Below are positions 8,868 to 18,743 of a DNA stretch of 64,000 nucleotides, in pieces. The notes beneath the pieces were generated by a model. That model was not told the origin of the DNA and did not search any database. It was given only the letters and a program-made list of their open reading frames with translations. Within the stretch, counting starts at the first letter, position 1. Each line of letters starts with the position of its first letter. This DNA is from Polaribacter sp. WD7 (GTDB lineage Bacteria; Bacteroidota; Bacteroidia; Flavobacteriales; Flavobacteriaceae), in the NCBI RefSeq assembly GCF_003335085.1, contig NZ_QPEJ01000018.1, positions 186,001 through 250,000 on the forward strand, written 5' to 3'. The translations under genes and the position numbers were made by a program.

Positions 8868-9701
8868 TTAAGCTTTAGGCTCTAAGCTATTTAATATTGT
8901 TTTTAATTTATTGTAATCTTTTGGAGAGTGTTGTATAATTACTTCTGCATTTTTTTCTTTTGCAAAAGCTTCAAATTTATCCATACTCTCTAGAGTTTGC
9001 TCTACATTATAATTAAATGAAGGAACTCCTTTGTTAGTTCTATTTTCTTCAAAGTGATATAAATCTCCTGTTAACAAAACTGGTTTTTTTAAACCAGCTA
9101 CCTCAACGTATAACACTTGGTGTCCAATGGTATGACCAGGCATGTATTTAATAACTACTGTACCATCACCAAAAACATCATAATCACCATTTAGTTTTTT
9201 AAGGTTTTGAAGTGCTGTTAAAGCAGGATTTTTTTGAGTTAAGGTATCAGATAAATTTGCATTAAATTCATTTTCTTGAATTAAAAGCGTAGCATCTTTC
9301 ATGTAATTTGCATGTCCTGTATGATCAAAATGTGAATGAGACATGGCAAAATATTTAAAATCTTTAGTTGAAAAACCAATAGATTTTAATTGATTAACCA
9401 AAGAATCTGGTCTTTGAATTCTAAATACACCACTTGGTTCATCATAAGGTGTTGGCATAACTAGTTGCTCTGGCAAACCAGCATCCCACATTAAATTTCC
9501 TTTAGGATGAGAAATTACATAGTAAGCATCTGTAAATTGTTTAGACTGCCCTGTGTATGTGGTGTCTTGAGAAAAAACCTCTAGTTTTTTTACAAAAATA
9601 GAGCCACCAACCAGTTGATAGAGTTTAACATCTGATTTTTTTTCTGATTTTTTACAACTTACAATACTAATTGCTAGAAATAAGAAGAATATTTTTTTCA
9701 T
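8868..9701 (-). CDS. Metallo-beta-lactamase-fold lipoprotein (lactonase-like hydrolase)
   Basis: 277 aa with lipobox SIVSC (Cys16), so exported and lipid-anchored. The zinc-binding motif HSHFDH (H122, H124, D126, H127) is complete, with a further GHTIGH and a TGDLYH segment providing the remaining ligands. The sequence order resembles the N-acyl-homoserine-lactonase-like branch of the superfamily, but the substrate is unknown. It sits inside the suf operon between sufB (12 bp away) and sufC (20 bp away). An envelope hydrolase there is unexpected, since the Suf proteins are cytoplasmic. Co-transcription is inferred from the spacing. Confidence 0.85.
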   Translation of the reverse strand: MKKIFFLFLAISIVSCKKSEKKSDVKLYQLVGGSIFVKKLEVFSQDTTYTGQSKQFTDAYYVISHPKGNLMWDAGLPEQLVMPTPYDEPSGVFRIQRPDSLVNQLKSIGFSTKDFKYFAMSHSHFDHTGHANYMKDATLLIQENEFNANLSDTLTQKNPALTALQNLKKLNGDYDVFGDGTVVIKYMPGHTIGHQVLYVEVAGLKKPVLLTGDLYHFEENRTNKGVPSFNYNVEQTLESMDKFEAFAKEKNAEVIIQHSPKDYNKLKTILNSLEPKA

Positions 9702-9713
9702 TTGATGTTTATT

Positions 9714-11162
9714 TTATCCAACAGAACCCTCTAAAGAAATTTCTAGTAATTTTTGCGCTTCAACCGCAAATTCCATAGGTAATTTGTTTAAAACTTCTTT
9801 GCTAAATCCGTTTACAATTAAAGCAATTGCTTTTTCTGTATCTATACCACGTTGGTTACAGTAAAATAATTGGTCTTCACCAATTTTACTGGTGGTTGCT
9901 TCGTGTTCTATTTGAGCAGATTTGTTTTTGGCTTCTATGTACGGAAACGTATGTGCACCACATTCATTACCCATTAATAAAGAATCACACTGAGAGAAAT
10001 TACGCGCATTTTCTGCTCTAGCATTAATTTGTACCAAACCTCTATAACTATTTTGAGACTTACCAGCAGAAATTCCTTTAGAAATAATGGTAGACTTAGT
10101 GTTTTTACCCAAATGAATCATTTTAGTACCTGTATCTGCTTGTTGGTAGTTGTTAGTAACCGCAATAGAGTAGAACTCACCAACAGAATTATTTCCTTTT
10201 AAAATACAAGAAGGATATTTCCAAGTAATAGCAGAACCTGTTTCTACTTGAGTCCAAGAAATTTTTGCGTTGTTTTCGCACAAACCTCTTTTGGTTACAA
10301 AATTGTAAACACCTCCTTTTCCAGCTTCATCACCAGGAAACCAGTTTTGAACGGTAGAGTATTTAATTTCTGCATCGTCTAAAGCAATCAATTCAACAAC
10401 CGCGGCATGCAATTGATTTTCATCTCTTTGAGGTGCAGTACATCCTTCTAAATACGAAACGTAACTTCCTTTATCTGCAACTACTAAAGTTCTTTCAAAC
10501 TGCCCTGTACCACCTTCATTAATTCTAAAGTAGGTAGACAATTCCATTGGGCATCTTACTCCTTTTGGTATGTAACAAAAAGAGCCATCAGAAAAAACTG
10601 CAGAGTTTAATGCTGCATAAAAATTGTCTGTAATAGGTACTACAGAACCAATATATTTTTTAACCAATTCTGGATGTTCTTGAATAGCTTCAGAGATAGG
10701 CATAAAAATAATACCTTTTTCTGCTAGTGTTTTTTTAAATGTAGTAGCTACAGAAACAGAGTCCATAACAATATCTACAGCAACATTTGCCAATTTCTTT
10801 TGTTCATCAATAGAAATTCCTAACTTTTTAAAAGTTTCTAGTAAGTCTGGATCTACCTCGTCTAAAGAGTCTAGTTTTGGTTTTTGTTTTGGTGCAGAAT
10901 AGTATGCAATTTCCTGAAAATTAGGTTTTTTATAAGTTACATTAGCCCATTCTGGTTCTTCCATTTTAGACCAAACACGAAACGCCTCTAAGCGCCATTC
11001 AGTCATCCATTCTGGTTCATTTTTCTTTTTAGAAATGGCACGTACCACATCTTCGTTAAGCCCTTTTGCAAAGGTTTCACTTTCTATATCTGTATAAAAA
11101 CCATACTCATATTCTTTGGTTTTTAACTCTTCTCTTAAATCGTCTTCTGTATACTTACTCAT
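9714..11162 (-). CDS. sufB: Fe-S cluster assembly scaffold subunit SufB
   Basis: 482 aa from [22 protein letters not shown], the usual start of this family. A 28-codon upstream extension of the same frame would overlap the carrier-protein gene and is rejected. Diagnostic segments are [36 protein letters not shown] and [12 protein letters not shown]. SufB receives persulfide sulfur and, with SufC and SufD, forms the scaffold where clusters are built. It starts 10 bp after the upstream HesB/IscA-type gene. Confidence 0.96.
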   Translation of the reverse strand: MSKYTEDDLREELKTKEYEYGFYTDIESETFAKGLNEDVVRAISKKKNEPEWMTEWRLEAFRVWSKMEEPEWANVTYKKPNFQEIAYYSAPKQKPKLDSLDEVDPDLLETFKKLGISIDEQKKLANVAVDIVMDSVSVATTFKKTLAEKGIIFMPISEAIQEHPELVKKYIGSVVPITDNFYAALNSAVFSDGSFCYIPKGVRCPMELSTYFRINEGGTGQFERTLVVADKGSYVSYLEGCTAPQRDENQLHAAVVELIALDDAEIKYSTVQNWFPGDEAGKGGVYNFVTKRGLCENNAKISWTQVETGSAITWKYPSCILKGNNSVGEFYSIAVTNNYQQADTGTKMIHLGKNTKSTIISKGISAGKSQNSYRGLVQINARAENARNFSQCDSLLMGNECGAHTFPYIEAKNKSAQIEHEATTSKIGEDQLFYCNQRGIDTEKAIALIVNGFSKEVLNKLPMEFAVEAQKLLEISLEGSVG

Positions 11163-11172
11163 AAATATTTTT

Positions 11173-11502
11173 TTATAGTGAGAACGATTCCCCGCAACCA
11201 CAAGTTCTGTTAGCGTTAGGATTGTTAAACACAAAACCTTTACCATTTAACCCTCCAGAATATTCTAGAGTGGTACCAACCAGGTATAAAAAGCTTTTTT
11301 TGTCTACAATAATTCTTACATCGTTTTCTTCAAAAACTTTATCGTTTTCTTCTTGTTTGTTATCAAATGTTAAATCATATGACAGCCCTGAACAACCGCC
11401 ACTTTTTACGCCTACTCTAACATAATCTTTTGTTGCGTCAAAACCGTCATCTGTCATCAATTCGATAACTTTCTTTTTAGCTGTGTCTGAAACTTTTATC
11501 AT
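11173..11502 (-). CDS. HesB/IscA-type Fe-S carrier protein (SufA-like)
   Basis: 109 aa A-type carrier that passes Fe-S clusters from the Suf scaffold to target proteins. The three conserved cysteines are present: Cys37 in SGGCSGLSY, and Cys101 and Cys103 in the C-terminal CGCGESF. It is the first gene of the suf operon, and a promoter-like box lies just upstream. SufA and IscA cannot be told apart from sequence; the operon context points to the SufA role. Confidence 0.93.
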   Translation of the reverse strand: MIKVSDTAKKKVIELMTDDGFDATKDYVRVGVKSGGCSGLSYDLTFDNKQEENDKVFEENDVRIIVDKKSFLYLVGTTLEYSGGLNGKGFVFNNPNANRTCGCGESFSL

Positions 11503-11532
11503 AATTTAAATAGATTAAATCTAAACTGTTTG

Positions 11533-11540
11533 CAAATATA
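11533..11540 (-). promoter_or_regulatory. Putative -7 promoter box of the suf operon
   Basis: On the minus strand this reads TATATTTG, a match to TAnnTTTG, 30 nt before the start codon of the carrier gene. Just upstream is the interrupted palindrome CGACataaGTCG (11541-11552). It lies where a regulator would block or contact polymerase; its role is inferred only from position. Confidence 0.45.
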
Positions 11541-11607
11541 CGACATAAGTCGAACAAAAACAGCAACCTTTCATTATCAAACATAATAAAACCATTTGTT
11601 TTATTGA

Positions 11608-12666
11608 TTACTCTTGAAAGCTAGTATTCTGGATAAAATTGGTATCTGAAAGTGTTAAGAGAAAAGCTTTTAAATTGGCTTTATCTTTAGCAGATAAGCC
11701 TACGCCACCTTGATTTACTTTTTTCATTAAAGGGTCTATGGTAGATGAAAACTGTAACCCTTCTGAATAGTGATTAATGACTTCTTCTAATGTTGCAAAT
11801 CTGCCATCGTGCATATAGGGTGCTGTAAAAGCTAGATTTCTTAGAGAGGGCGATTTGAATTTTCCGTTATCTGCAGGGTCACCGGTTACTGCCCCAAGAC
11901 CTAAATCTGAAAAAGAGGAATCTAGCCCATTGTTATGAAACTTATTGTCTGTCCAAAGTGGGTTGTTATTGCTTCCATGACAATGAAAACAATCTCCTTT
12001 GGCTTCATCCATAAAAACGTCAAAACCATTTTGCTCTTCTGTAGTTAAAGTAGTTTCTCCTCTTAAAAATTTATCAAATTTAGAATCTCCAGAAATTAAT
12101 GTTCTTTCAAATTGTGCCAAAGCTTTTGTAACTAAAGTTGAATCTATTTTTAAGGTTTGAAAGGCTTGTTCAAAAAGTAAGGGATATTCTGGGTGGCGTT
12201 GTAATCTTTCGGTTACATTTTGCCAATTAGCATGCATTTCTATAGGATTGGTAACAGGCTCAAAAGCTTGTCTTTCTAAACTAAAATCTTTACCATCCCA
12301 GGCAAATTTTTCATCAAAATTCCAAGCTAAATTAAATAAGGGCATTGCATTTCTGGTGCCAAAGTTACCTTCTATTCCTGAACTAAATTGGCGTTTGTCT
12401 GAAAATGCATTTTTAGGATTGTGACAAGTTGCACAAGATTGAGAGCCATCACCAGAAAGAATAGGATCAAAAAAAAGTTTTTTACCCAAAGCAACACCTT
12501 CTTGAGTTAAAGGATTTGTGGTGGGAATTATAGGATTGATTAGTTTTTCTTGAAAAAGTGAGGGTATATTTATGTTGTAAGGAATAGGTGTGTAAATTTC
12601 TTCTTCTTTTGGGGTACAGGTTGCCAAAAGAAAAAAAAGAAATAAAGCAAGAATTCCATTTTTCAT
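11608..12666 (-). CDS. Di-heme cytochrome c peroxidase (MauG/CcpA family) lipoprotein
   Basis: 352 aa with lipobox LATC (Cys17), placing it in the periplasm on a lipid anchor. Two c-type heme sites are present: CATCH (Cys78-His82) and CFHCH (Cys226-His230), as in bacterial di-heme peroxidases that reduce hydrogen peroxide or oxidise partner proteins. A Met-rich segment (APYMHDGRF) follows near the C-terminus, as in the family. It lies 30 bp downstream of the processing protease gene and probably shares its transcript. Confidence 0.88.
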   Translation of the reverse strand: MKNGILALFLFFLLATCTPKEEEIYTPIPYNINIPSLFQEKLINPIIPTTNPLTQEGVALGKKLFFDPILSGDGSQSCATCHNPKNAFSDKRQFSSGIEGNFGTRNAMPLFNLAWNFDEKFAWDGKDFSLERQAFEPVTNPIEMHANWQNVTERLQRHPEYPLLFEQAFQTLKIDSTLVTKALAQFERTLISGDSKFDKFLRGETTLTTEEQNGFDVFMDEAKGDCFHCHGSNNNPLWTDNKFHNNGLDSSFSDLGLGAVTGDPADNGKFKSPSLRNLAFTAPYMHDGRFATLEEVINHYSEGLQFSSTIDPLMKKVNQGGVGLSAKDKANLKAFLLTLSDTNFIQNTSFQE

Positions 12667-12696
12667 TTCTTTTACAAATTACAATATTATAATTAG

Positions 12697-14268
12697 TTAT
12701 TCTTGTTCTTCTAAGATCAATACTTTTTGTAACATTTTGTCATCTTGATGAATAATTCTATAGAAACCAACATCGCCAAAAAGAACATTAGCAATAGATG
12801 CGTTTAGGTATTTTTGCAGGCTTTTTTTTGTTTTAAAAGAAGGTTTTGCATTGTCTTTTATAAAAGATAAATAGTGTTTAATAACGGTATGATCTTTATC
12901 AAAATCTTTTACAAAAGTATCTATAGTCCATTTTTCTAGGCGTTTTCTATTATTGTCTACATAATCAAAAGCAAAGTTATTGATAGAATTAAAATAAAAG
13001 TTAGACATGTAAGAGGTAGTGTCTATGGCAACAAAAACATCTGGAATAATACCACCGCCACCATAAACTACTTTTCCTTTAGGTGTTTCAAATTTTAATG
13101 AATCAATTACTTTAATACTGTCTTTATTTAACAGTTCTCCACTTGCAATTCTTTTTTGATAATCTTTATAGTAGTTGCTGTTGCCGTTTTTAGTGTATGG
13201 TTTTTGAATAGAACGTCCTGTTGGTGTGTAATATCTTGCTGTAGTTAAGCGTACAGCAGATCCATCTCCTAAATCCATTTCTATTTGTACCAAACCTTTA
13301 CCAAAAGAACGGCGTCCTATAATGGTTCCTTTATCATTATCTTGCAATGCTCCTGCTACAATTTCTGAGGCTGATGCAGAGTTTTCGTCTATTAAAATGT
13401 ACAAGCCTCCGTCTTCAAAACTACCTATAGAAGTAGCATAAGATTCGTCTATTTCACCTTTGTTGTTTTTTGTAAAAACAATGAGTTTATCGTCTTCTAA
13501 AAACTCATCAATAATCTTATTAGCAATGTCTATATAACCACCACCATTACCTCTTAAATCTAAAACCAAATCTGTCATTCCATCATCAATCAAGGCAGTT
13601 AGAGAGGATTTAAATTCGCGATACGTGTTTCTAGCAAAACGATCTAACTTTATATACCCTATACTGTCATTAAGCATGTAGGCTAAATCTACACTTTTAA
13701 TATTAACCTTGTCTCGTTTTAGGGTAAGGTTAAAAAGAGAATCATTACTTTTTCTATAGATTTTTAAATTAACCTCTGTACCTGGTTTTCCTTTTAAATA
13801 CTTGGGTACTTTGTTACTAAACATGTCTTTACCGTACAAGGTGTCTTTATTAGCCATTAGAATTCGATCACCAGCTTTAATGCCTGCCTTGATACTTGGG
13901 CCACCTTTTATAGGTTGAATTACGGTAATTGAGTCATTTATCATTCTAAACTGAACTCCAATTCCTACAAAATTACCCTGCATATTTTCTATATTCTCTT
14001 GCTGATTTTCTTTAGGAATATACACAGAATGTGGATCAAGTTTTCCGAGCATTTGAGTAATGGCACCGTCTAAAAGACGCTCTGTATCTACATCGTCTAC
14101 ATAATCTCTTTCAATAAAATTGATAAGTTTTTTAATCTTTTTTTCTTGTGATGCGTTTGTTGATAAAGATAAAACATCAGAAGAGTTTCCGTTTAAAGAA
14201 ATACCAATAGCAATACCTAAAACAACTGCTAAAGATAAATAGATAGGAAAATTATTTTTACTCTTCAT
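12697..14268 (-). CDS. Carboxyl-terminal processing peptidase (S41 family)
   Basis: 523 aa. An N-terminal hydrophobic segment (residues ~7-24) targets it to the envelope, followed by a PDZ domain (~85-170, GVQFRMINDSITVIQPI) and the S41 catalytic domain. The nucleophile Ser lies in ENSASASEIVAGAL and the general-base Lys in RRSFGKGLVQ. Family members trim or degrade periplasmic proteins from their C-termini. The C-terminal ~120 residues are the extension common in Bacteroidota versions. The start overlaps the end of the deaminase gene by 11 bp, which implies translational coupling. Confidence 0.92.
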   Translation of the reverse strand: MKSKNNFPIYLSLAVVLGIAIGISLNGNSSDVLSLSTNASQEKKIKKLINFIERDYVDDVDTERLLDGAITQMLGKLDPHSVYIPKENQQENIENMQGNFVGIGVQFRMINDSITVIQPIKGGPSIKAGIKAGDRILMANKDTLYGKDMFSNKVPKYLKGKPGTEVNLKIYRKSNDSLFNLTLKRDKVNIKSVDLAYMLNDSIGYIKLDRFARNTYREFKSSLTALIDDGMTDLVLDLRGNGGGYIDIANKIIDEFLEDDKLIVFTKNNKGEIDESYATSIGSFEDGGLYILIDENSASASEIVAGALQDNDKGTIIGRRSFGKGLVQIEMDLGDGSAVRLTTARYYTPTGRSIQKPYTKNGNSNYYKDYQKRIASGELLNKDSIKVIDSLKFETPKGKVVYGGGGIIPDVFVAIDTTSYMSNFYFNSINNFAFDYVDNNRKRLEKWTIDTFVKDFDKDHTVIKHYLSFIKDNAKPSFKTKKSLQKYLNASIANVLFGDVGFYRIIHQDDKMLQKVLILEEQE

Positions 14269-14686
14269 AAGGTAAATGATTTACTGCTACACCTGCTTTT
14301 TCTAAAAAATAAATACCAGAAAGATCTTTATATGCACTTGCATAAACAACACGTTTAATACCTGCTTGATGAATAAGTTTGCTGCACTGTGTGCAAGGAG
14401 ATAATGTAATGTATAATGTAGCACCGTTTGCAGATTGTGTTGAGCTTGCAACTTTTAAAATAGCATTAGCCTCTGCATGTAAAACTTCCCATTTTGTAAC
14501 TCCATCTTCATCTTCGCAACAATTATCAAAACCCGTTGGGGTTCCATTAAACCCATCGGAAATAATCATTCTTCCTTTTACTATCAAAGCGCCAACTTGT
14601 TTGCGTTTGCAATGAGATAGTTTTCCCCATTCACGAGCCATTTTTAGGTAAGCTCTATCGTATTTTAGTTGCTTTTTTTCTGTCAT
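14258..14686 (-). CDS. dCMP deaminase (ComEB-like)
   Basis: 142 aa cytidine/deoxycytidylate deaminase-family enzyme that makes dUMP from dCMP for thymidylate synthesis. The zinc site is intact: HAEANA supplies the His and the catalytic Glu, and PCTQC supplies two cysteines. The upstream segment CKRKQVGALIVKG is typical of dCMP deaminases. It is the first gene of a three-gene run with the protease and the di-heme peroxidase, overlapping the protease start by 11 bp. Confidence 0.92.
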   Translation of the reverse strand: MTEKKQLKYDRAYLKMAREWGKLSHCKRKQVGALIVKGRMIISDGFNGTPTGFDNCCEDEDGVTKWEVLHAEANAILKVASSTQSANGATLYITLSPCTQCSKLIHQAGIKRVVYASAYKDLSGIYFLEKAGVAVNHLPYEE

Positions 14687-14822
14687 TTATAACGAAAGTA
14701 AAAAGATTTGATGAATTTAGAAGTTAATAATTAGACAAAATTGATAAAGAATACTACAAATTTATAAAAGAGGTAGATTTGTTTAAAATCATTAAAAATC
14801 TGGTTGTTTGTACAAAAATTTT

Positions 14823-15404
14823 TTACCAAAAAACCCTGTCTATCATCATCTGAATAGCAAAACCAATAACGATAGCTGAGGTAACTAAAATCCAATCTCT
14901 TCTAGTTACTCTAAAAAAGTTTTGCAATATCGTTCCAAGAATCAAAATTCCTAAAACAATAATAATTTGAGCTGCTTCAATTCCTAAGGCAAATTCTAAG
15001 AGAGGAAATAATTTATCTTCTTCTTTACCTACCATTATTCTAAAATAATTAGAAAATCCTAAACCGTGTATAAGTCCAAATATAACTGCAAAAACAAGAT
15101 TGAGGCTTTGTTTGTCTGTGGATGATTTTTTTGCTGTAAAAACATTAGCAACTCCTGTAATAAAAATTGTAGCAGGAATAGAAAATTCAACTAAGTTCAT
15201 GTTTGCTTTTAAAATTCCGTATGCAGACAATGCAAGTGTTAAAGAGTGGCCAATAGTAAATAAAGTAACCAACCAAAATACTTTTTTCCATTGATTAAAA
15301 TTGAAAACAACAGCTAAAACAATCAAAAATAAAATATGATCGTAAGCTGTAAAATCCAACACATGATTAAGTCCTATTTTAAAATACAGGATAAATTCGT
15401 CCAT
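14823..15404 (-). CDS. HupE/UreJ-2 family membrane protein
   Basis: 193 aa with about five or six transmembrane helices and conserved intramembrane His residues (GLNHVLDFTAYDHILFL, TIGHSLTLAL, FGLIHGLGFSNYF). This His pattern is shared with HupE/UreJ proteins, proposed nickel or cobalt transporters. No urease or hydrogenase gene is in the window, so the metal and partner are unknown. It is monocistronic. The 221 bp upstream are shared with the divergently transcribed nirB and hold its operator and promoter signals. Confidence 0.8.
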   Translation of the reverse strand: MDEFILYFKIGLNHVLDFTAYDHILFLIVLAVVFNFNQWKKVFWLVTLFTIGHSLTLALSAYGILKANMNLVEFSIPATIFITGVANVFTAKKSSTDKQSLNLVFAVIFGLIHGLGFSNYFRIMVGKEEDKLFPLLEFALGIEAAQIIIVLGILILGTILQNFFRVTRRDWILVTSAIVIGFAIQMMIDRVFW

Positions 15405-15586
15405 TTACAATATGTTTTTACAAGGTTTTCAAAGATATTAAAAAACAGAGAAGTAATATAGGTATGTAGCATTCCTATTTATAACAAAGCTATTTTACAA
15501 ATTCTTCATTTATAGATATTTCTTTTTCTCAAAATCATAAAAATTAATTGTTTACGTAAAAAAATCAACATTCTTAGATATAAAAA

Positions 15587-15602
15587 TAAGTATAAATACT
15601 TA
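15587..15602 (+). promoter_or_regulatory. Fnr-like operator plus -7 box upstream of nirB
   Basis: TAAGTATAAATACTTA: 7-bp inverted arms around a 2-bp centre, equivalent to AAGTA-N4-TACTT with Fnr-site spacing. The final TA begins TAGTTTTG (15601-15608), a match to the -7 consensus TAnnTTTG. The palindrome ends 23 nt before the nirB ATG, the same distance as the copy at 22396. Two TACGTA hexamers flank it (15553 and 15617). Confidence 0.7.
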
Positions 15603-15625
15603 GTTTTGTTTTAAAATACGTAATT

Positions 15626-18139
15626 ATGAAAACAATAATTGTTGTTGGTAATGGAATGGTGGGGTACAAGTTTTGCGAAAAATTTGTAGCTAATGATGCG
15701 AGCAAAGATTTTAAAATTATCGTTTTTGGTGAAGAGCCAAGACCTGCATATGATAGAGTTCATCTAAGTGAATATTTTGAAAATAAAGATGCCAAAGCTT
15801 TAGAAATGGCACCAAGTTCTTGGTATGAAGAAAATGGTATTAAATTAATTACAGAGGCTAGAGTAACAGATATTAGTAGAAATACCAAAACTATAACTAC
15901 AGCTAATGATGATAAGTATGCCTATGATTATATTGTTTTAGCTACAGGGTCTTCTGCTTTTGTACCTCCAATAAAAGGAATTGAAAAAGAAGGTGTTTTT
16001 GTGTATAGAACTATAGAAGATTTAGATGCAACAATGAATTATGTTGCGAAGCTTAAATCTGAAGGTACTCAAAAAAGAGCTGCAATTTTAGGAGGAGGTC
16101 TTCTTGGGTTAGAAGCAGCCAAAGCTTTAATAGATATGGGCTTAGAAACTGCCGTTGTTGAGTTTGCACCAAGATTAATGCCAAGGCAATTAAATGGAGA
16201 TGCTAGTAAATCGCTCCAAACAAAATTAGAAGCATTAGGTATTGAAATTTTGCTAAGTAAAGCTACCCAACAATTAACAGGAAACGACGCAATAACAGGA
16301 ATGCAATTTTCTGAAGAGGAAACCGTGCCTTTTGACATGCTTTTAGTGTCTGCGGGAATAAGACCAAGAGATGAGTTGGCTAAAACCTGTAATTTAGAAA
16401 TAGGTACAAGAGGCGGAATTTTAGTATCTAATGATATGAGAACTTCTGACCCAAACATATTTGCCATTGGAGAGTGTGCACTTTTAAATAGTATGATTTA
16501 CGGTTTGGTTGCTCCTGGTTATGACATGGCAGAAGTTGCTGTTGCACAAATTTTAGGAAATTCAGAGGCAAGTATGCCTACCGAAATAGACATGTCTACA
16601 AAACTAAAATTAAGTGGTATAGATGTGGCTAGTTTTGGTGATGCTTTAAACGAAAATGGTGGTGTTGAAATCGTATACGAAAATGGTTACGAAGGTATCT
16701 ATAAAAGCATTATTGTAGATAAAGAAGGAAAATCTTTACTAGGAGGAATTATGGTAGGAGATGCGTCTGATTATAGCATGTTGCATCAAATCTTTTTAAA
16801 CGGAATGAAAATTCCAGAAGATCCTGCACAATTAATTTTACCAGCTACAGATGGCGCTGCATCTTTAGGAGATGTTATGGATTTACCAGGCGAAGCACAG
16901 GTATGTTCTTGCGAAAGTGTTACCAAAGGTCAGATTTGTGGAGTTATAGAAAGCGGAGAAGCAAAAGATTTGGCAGATGTGGTTTCTTGCACAAAAGCAG
17001 GTACAGGTTGTGGAGGATGTAAACCAATGGTTGCAGATTTAACCACGGCTACCTTAAAATCTTTAGGTATAGAGGTTAAAGATACTGTCTGCGAACATTT
17101 TGACTTTAACAGACAAGATTTGTACAAAATCATAGAAGTAAAAGGCTACACTACTTTTAATGAGGTGTTAGATAATCATGGAAACGGAGGTCATGGATGT
17201 GAACTGTGTAAACCTTTGGTAGCCTCATTAATGGCAACAATTCATGCAGATACTGCAAATAAAGAATACGCTATTCAAGATTCTAATGATCGTTTCTTGG
17301 CAAATATTCAAAGAAACGGAACGTATTCTGTGGTGCCGCGTGTTCCTGGGGGAGAAATTACTCCAGACAAATTGATAGCGCTTGGGGAAATTGCTAAAAA
17401 ATATGACTTATACACTAAAATAACAGGAGGTGTTCGTATCGATTTGTTTGGGGCAACCTTAAATCAATTGCCATTAATTTGGAAAGAATTAATTGCACAT
17501 GGTTTTGAAAGTGGGCACGCTTACGGTAAATCTTTACGGACTGTAAAAACTTGTGTAGGATCTACTTGGTGTAGATACGGAATGGATGAGAGTGTTAGTT
17601 TTGGTATAGAGCTAGAGAACCGCTATCGCGGGATTCGTGCACCACATAAAATTAAAGGCGGCGTTTCTGGTTGTATTAGAGAATGTGCAGAAGCAAGAGG
17701 TAAAGATTTTGGTTTGATTGCTGTAGAAGGTGGTTGGAATTTGTATGTAGGTGGTAATGGAGGTGCAAATCCGCGTCATGCAGAATTATTTGCAGAGCAA
17801 ATAGACAATAAAACGGTTATTAAATACCTAGATAGATATTTAATGTTTTATATGCGTACTGCAAAACCTTTACAACGTACTGCTGCGTGGCAAGAGCGTT
17901 TAGAAGGAGGTTTAGAGTACTTAAAAGAAGTAATTATAGAAGATAAATTAGGTATTGCAGAAGATTTAGAAGCAGAAATGCAAACACTAGTCAATAAATT
18001 TGAATGTGAATGGACGCAGGCTGTTAATGACCCCGAGGTTATGAAGCGTTTCAATCATTTTGTAAATAGCGAAGAGGAGGATGATAACATCGTTTTTGTG
18101 CCGTTAAGAGAGCAAAAAATGCCAGAGCCTTGGGTGTAA
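15626..18139 (+). CDS. nirB: NAD(P)H-dependent assimilatory nitrite reductase, large subunit
   Basis: 837 aa enzyme that reduces nitrite to ammonium in the cytoplasm. The order is an FAD/NAD(P)-binding pyridine nucleotide reductase (residues ~1-400, GNGMVGYKFCEKF and GGGLLGLEAA), two BFD-type [2Fe-2S] segments (VCSCESVTKGQICG to GTGCGGCKP, and a second around CELCKP), then the ferredoxin-like and siroheme domain. The siroheme/[4Fe-4S] ligands are complete: TCVGSTWC and GCIREC. NirD follows after a 217-bp gap containing a structured repeat. An Fnr-like palindrome and a -7 box lie immediately upstream. Confidence 0.96.
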   Translation: MKTIIVVGNGMVGYKFCEKFVANDASKDFKIIVFGEEPRPAYDRVHLSEYFENKDAKALEMAPSSWYEENGIKLITEARVTDISRNTKTITTANDDKYAYDYIVLATGSSAFVPPIKGIEKEGVFVYRTIEDLDATMNYVAKLKSEGTQKRAAILGGGLLGLEAAKALIDMGLETAVVEFAPRLMPRQLNGDASKSLQTKLEALGIEILLSKATQQLTGNDAITGMQFSEEETVPFDMLLVSAGIRPRDELAKTCNLEIGTRGGILVSNDMRTSDPNIFAIGECALLNSMIYGLVAPGYDMAEVAVAQILGNSEASMPTEIDMSTKLKLSGIDVASFGDALNENGGVEIVYENGYEGIYKSIIVDKEGKSLLGGIMVGDASDYSMLHQIFLNGMKIPEDPAQLILPATDGAASLGDVMDLPGEAQVCSCESVTKGQICGVIESGEAKDLADVVSCTKAGTGCGGCKPMVADLTTATLKSLGIEVKDTVCEHFDFNRQDLYKIIEVKGYTTFNEVLDNHGNGGHGCELCKPLVASLMATIHADTANKEYAIQDSNDRFLANIQRNGTYSVVPRVPGGEITPDKLIALGEIAKKYDLYTKITGGVRIDLFGATLNQLPLIWKELIAHGFESGHAYGKSLRTVKTCVGSTWCRYGMDESVSFGIELENRYRGIRAPHKIKGGVSGCIRECAEARGKDFGLIAVEGGWNLYVGGNGGANPRHAELFAEQIDNKTVIKYLDRYLMFYMRTAKPLQRTAAWQERLEGGLEYLKEVIIEDKLGIAEDLEAEMQTLVNKFECEWTQAVNDPEVMKRFNHFVNSEEEDDNIVFVPLREQKMPEPWV

Positions 18140-18217
18140 TAGTATAAAAATTGAATGCTTTAAAGCTTATAAAATTAAAATTATAGAATAGATTACGCTA
18201 AAAGTTGGCAAACAGTT

Positions 18218-18339
18218 GCGTTAGGGATTGAAGTGGCATCCTTTTTTGTGTAGTTTGCGTTTTTTGTGAAGAATGAACAAAAAAAAACGAAAACAAATAA
18301 AAAAGATATAACGTAAAGCCCGACCTTTTAAGGTAACGC
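18218..18339 (+). repeat. 122-bp structured element, copy 1 (between nirB and nirD)
   Basis: This has the same layout as 35045-35167. Its ends GCGTT and AACGC can pair. An inner hairpin GGAT/ATCC closes a loop containing AAGTGG, and a 3' hairpin ACCTT-TT-AAGGT stands where the other copy has CCC-TTTTA-GGG, so pairing is kept despite base changes. Shared blocks include GCGTTAGGGATTG, GTGAAGAATGAACAAAA and AAAGCCCG. It could be an RNA element or a small mobile repeat. It is not coding. Confidence 0.7.
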
Positions 18340-18356
18340 AAATAAAAAAACAAAAA

Positions 18357-18734
18357 ATGGAAGAAATTTTAGAACATTATACAACCACCAAATTAGAAGA
18401 TGTGCAAGTTTGGTTTAAGGCAGCATCTGTAAAAGATTTTCCAAAAGATGGAGGGGCTTGTGTAAAGTACAAAGAGAAGCAAATTGCGGTTTTTAACTTT
18501 GCTAGATTAAATAAATGGTATGCGTGCCAAAATGTTTGTCCGCATAAAATGGAAATGGTATTAAGTAGAGGAATGATAGGTGATGATAAAGGTATGCCAA
18601 AGGTTGCTTGTCCGCTTCATAAAAAGACATTTTCTTTAGAAAATGGAGAAAATTTAAACGGAGATTTAGAGGCTATTGCTACGTATCCTGTAAAGATTGA
18701 AGGAGAAAATGTGTATATTGGCTTTTTAGAATAA
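18357..18734 (+). CDS. nirD: Nitrite reductase small subunit NirD (Rieske protein)
   Basis: 125 aa Rieske [2Fe-2S] protein. The cluster ligands are CPH (Cys61, His63) and CPLH (Cys85, His88). In the NirBD enzyme this subunit accompanies the large subunit in electron transfer from NAD(P)H to siroheme. The length fits NirD, slightly extended at the N-terminus. It lies downstream of nirB, separated by the 122-bp element, and 9 bp upstream of the DUF4202 gene. Confidence 0.9.
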   Translation: MEEILEHYTTTKLEDVQVWFKAASVKDFPKDGGACVKYKEKQIAVFNFARLNKWYACQNVCPHKMEMVLSRGMIGDDKGMPKVACPLHKKTFSLENGENLNGDLEAIATYPVKIEGENVYIGFLE

Positions 18735-18743
18735 AGCTATAAA

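Noticed and set aside
11163..11246. Upstream extension of the sufB frame to an ATG at 11246
   Set aside because: It would run into the carrier-protein gene, and its sequence is unlike the conserved SufB N-terminus that starts at 11162.
15560..15608. A full -33/-7 promoter around the nirB palindrome
   Set aside because: The -7 box is convincing, but no TTTG lies at the -33 distance, so activator or repressor mode cannot be decided from position.
16069..16467. 132-codon minus-strand frame inside nirB
   Set aside because: It is antisense to conserved FAD/NAD-binding sequence and has no recognisable protein features.
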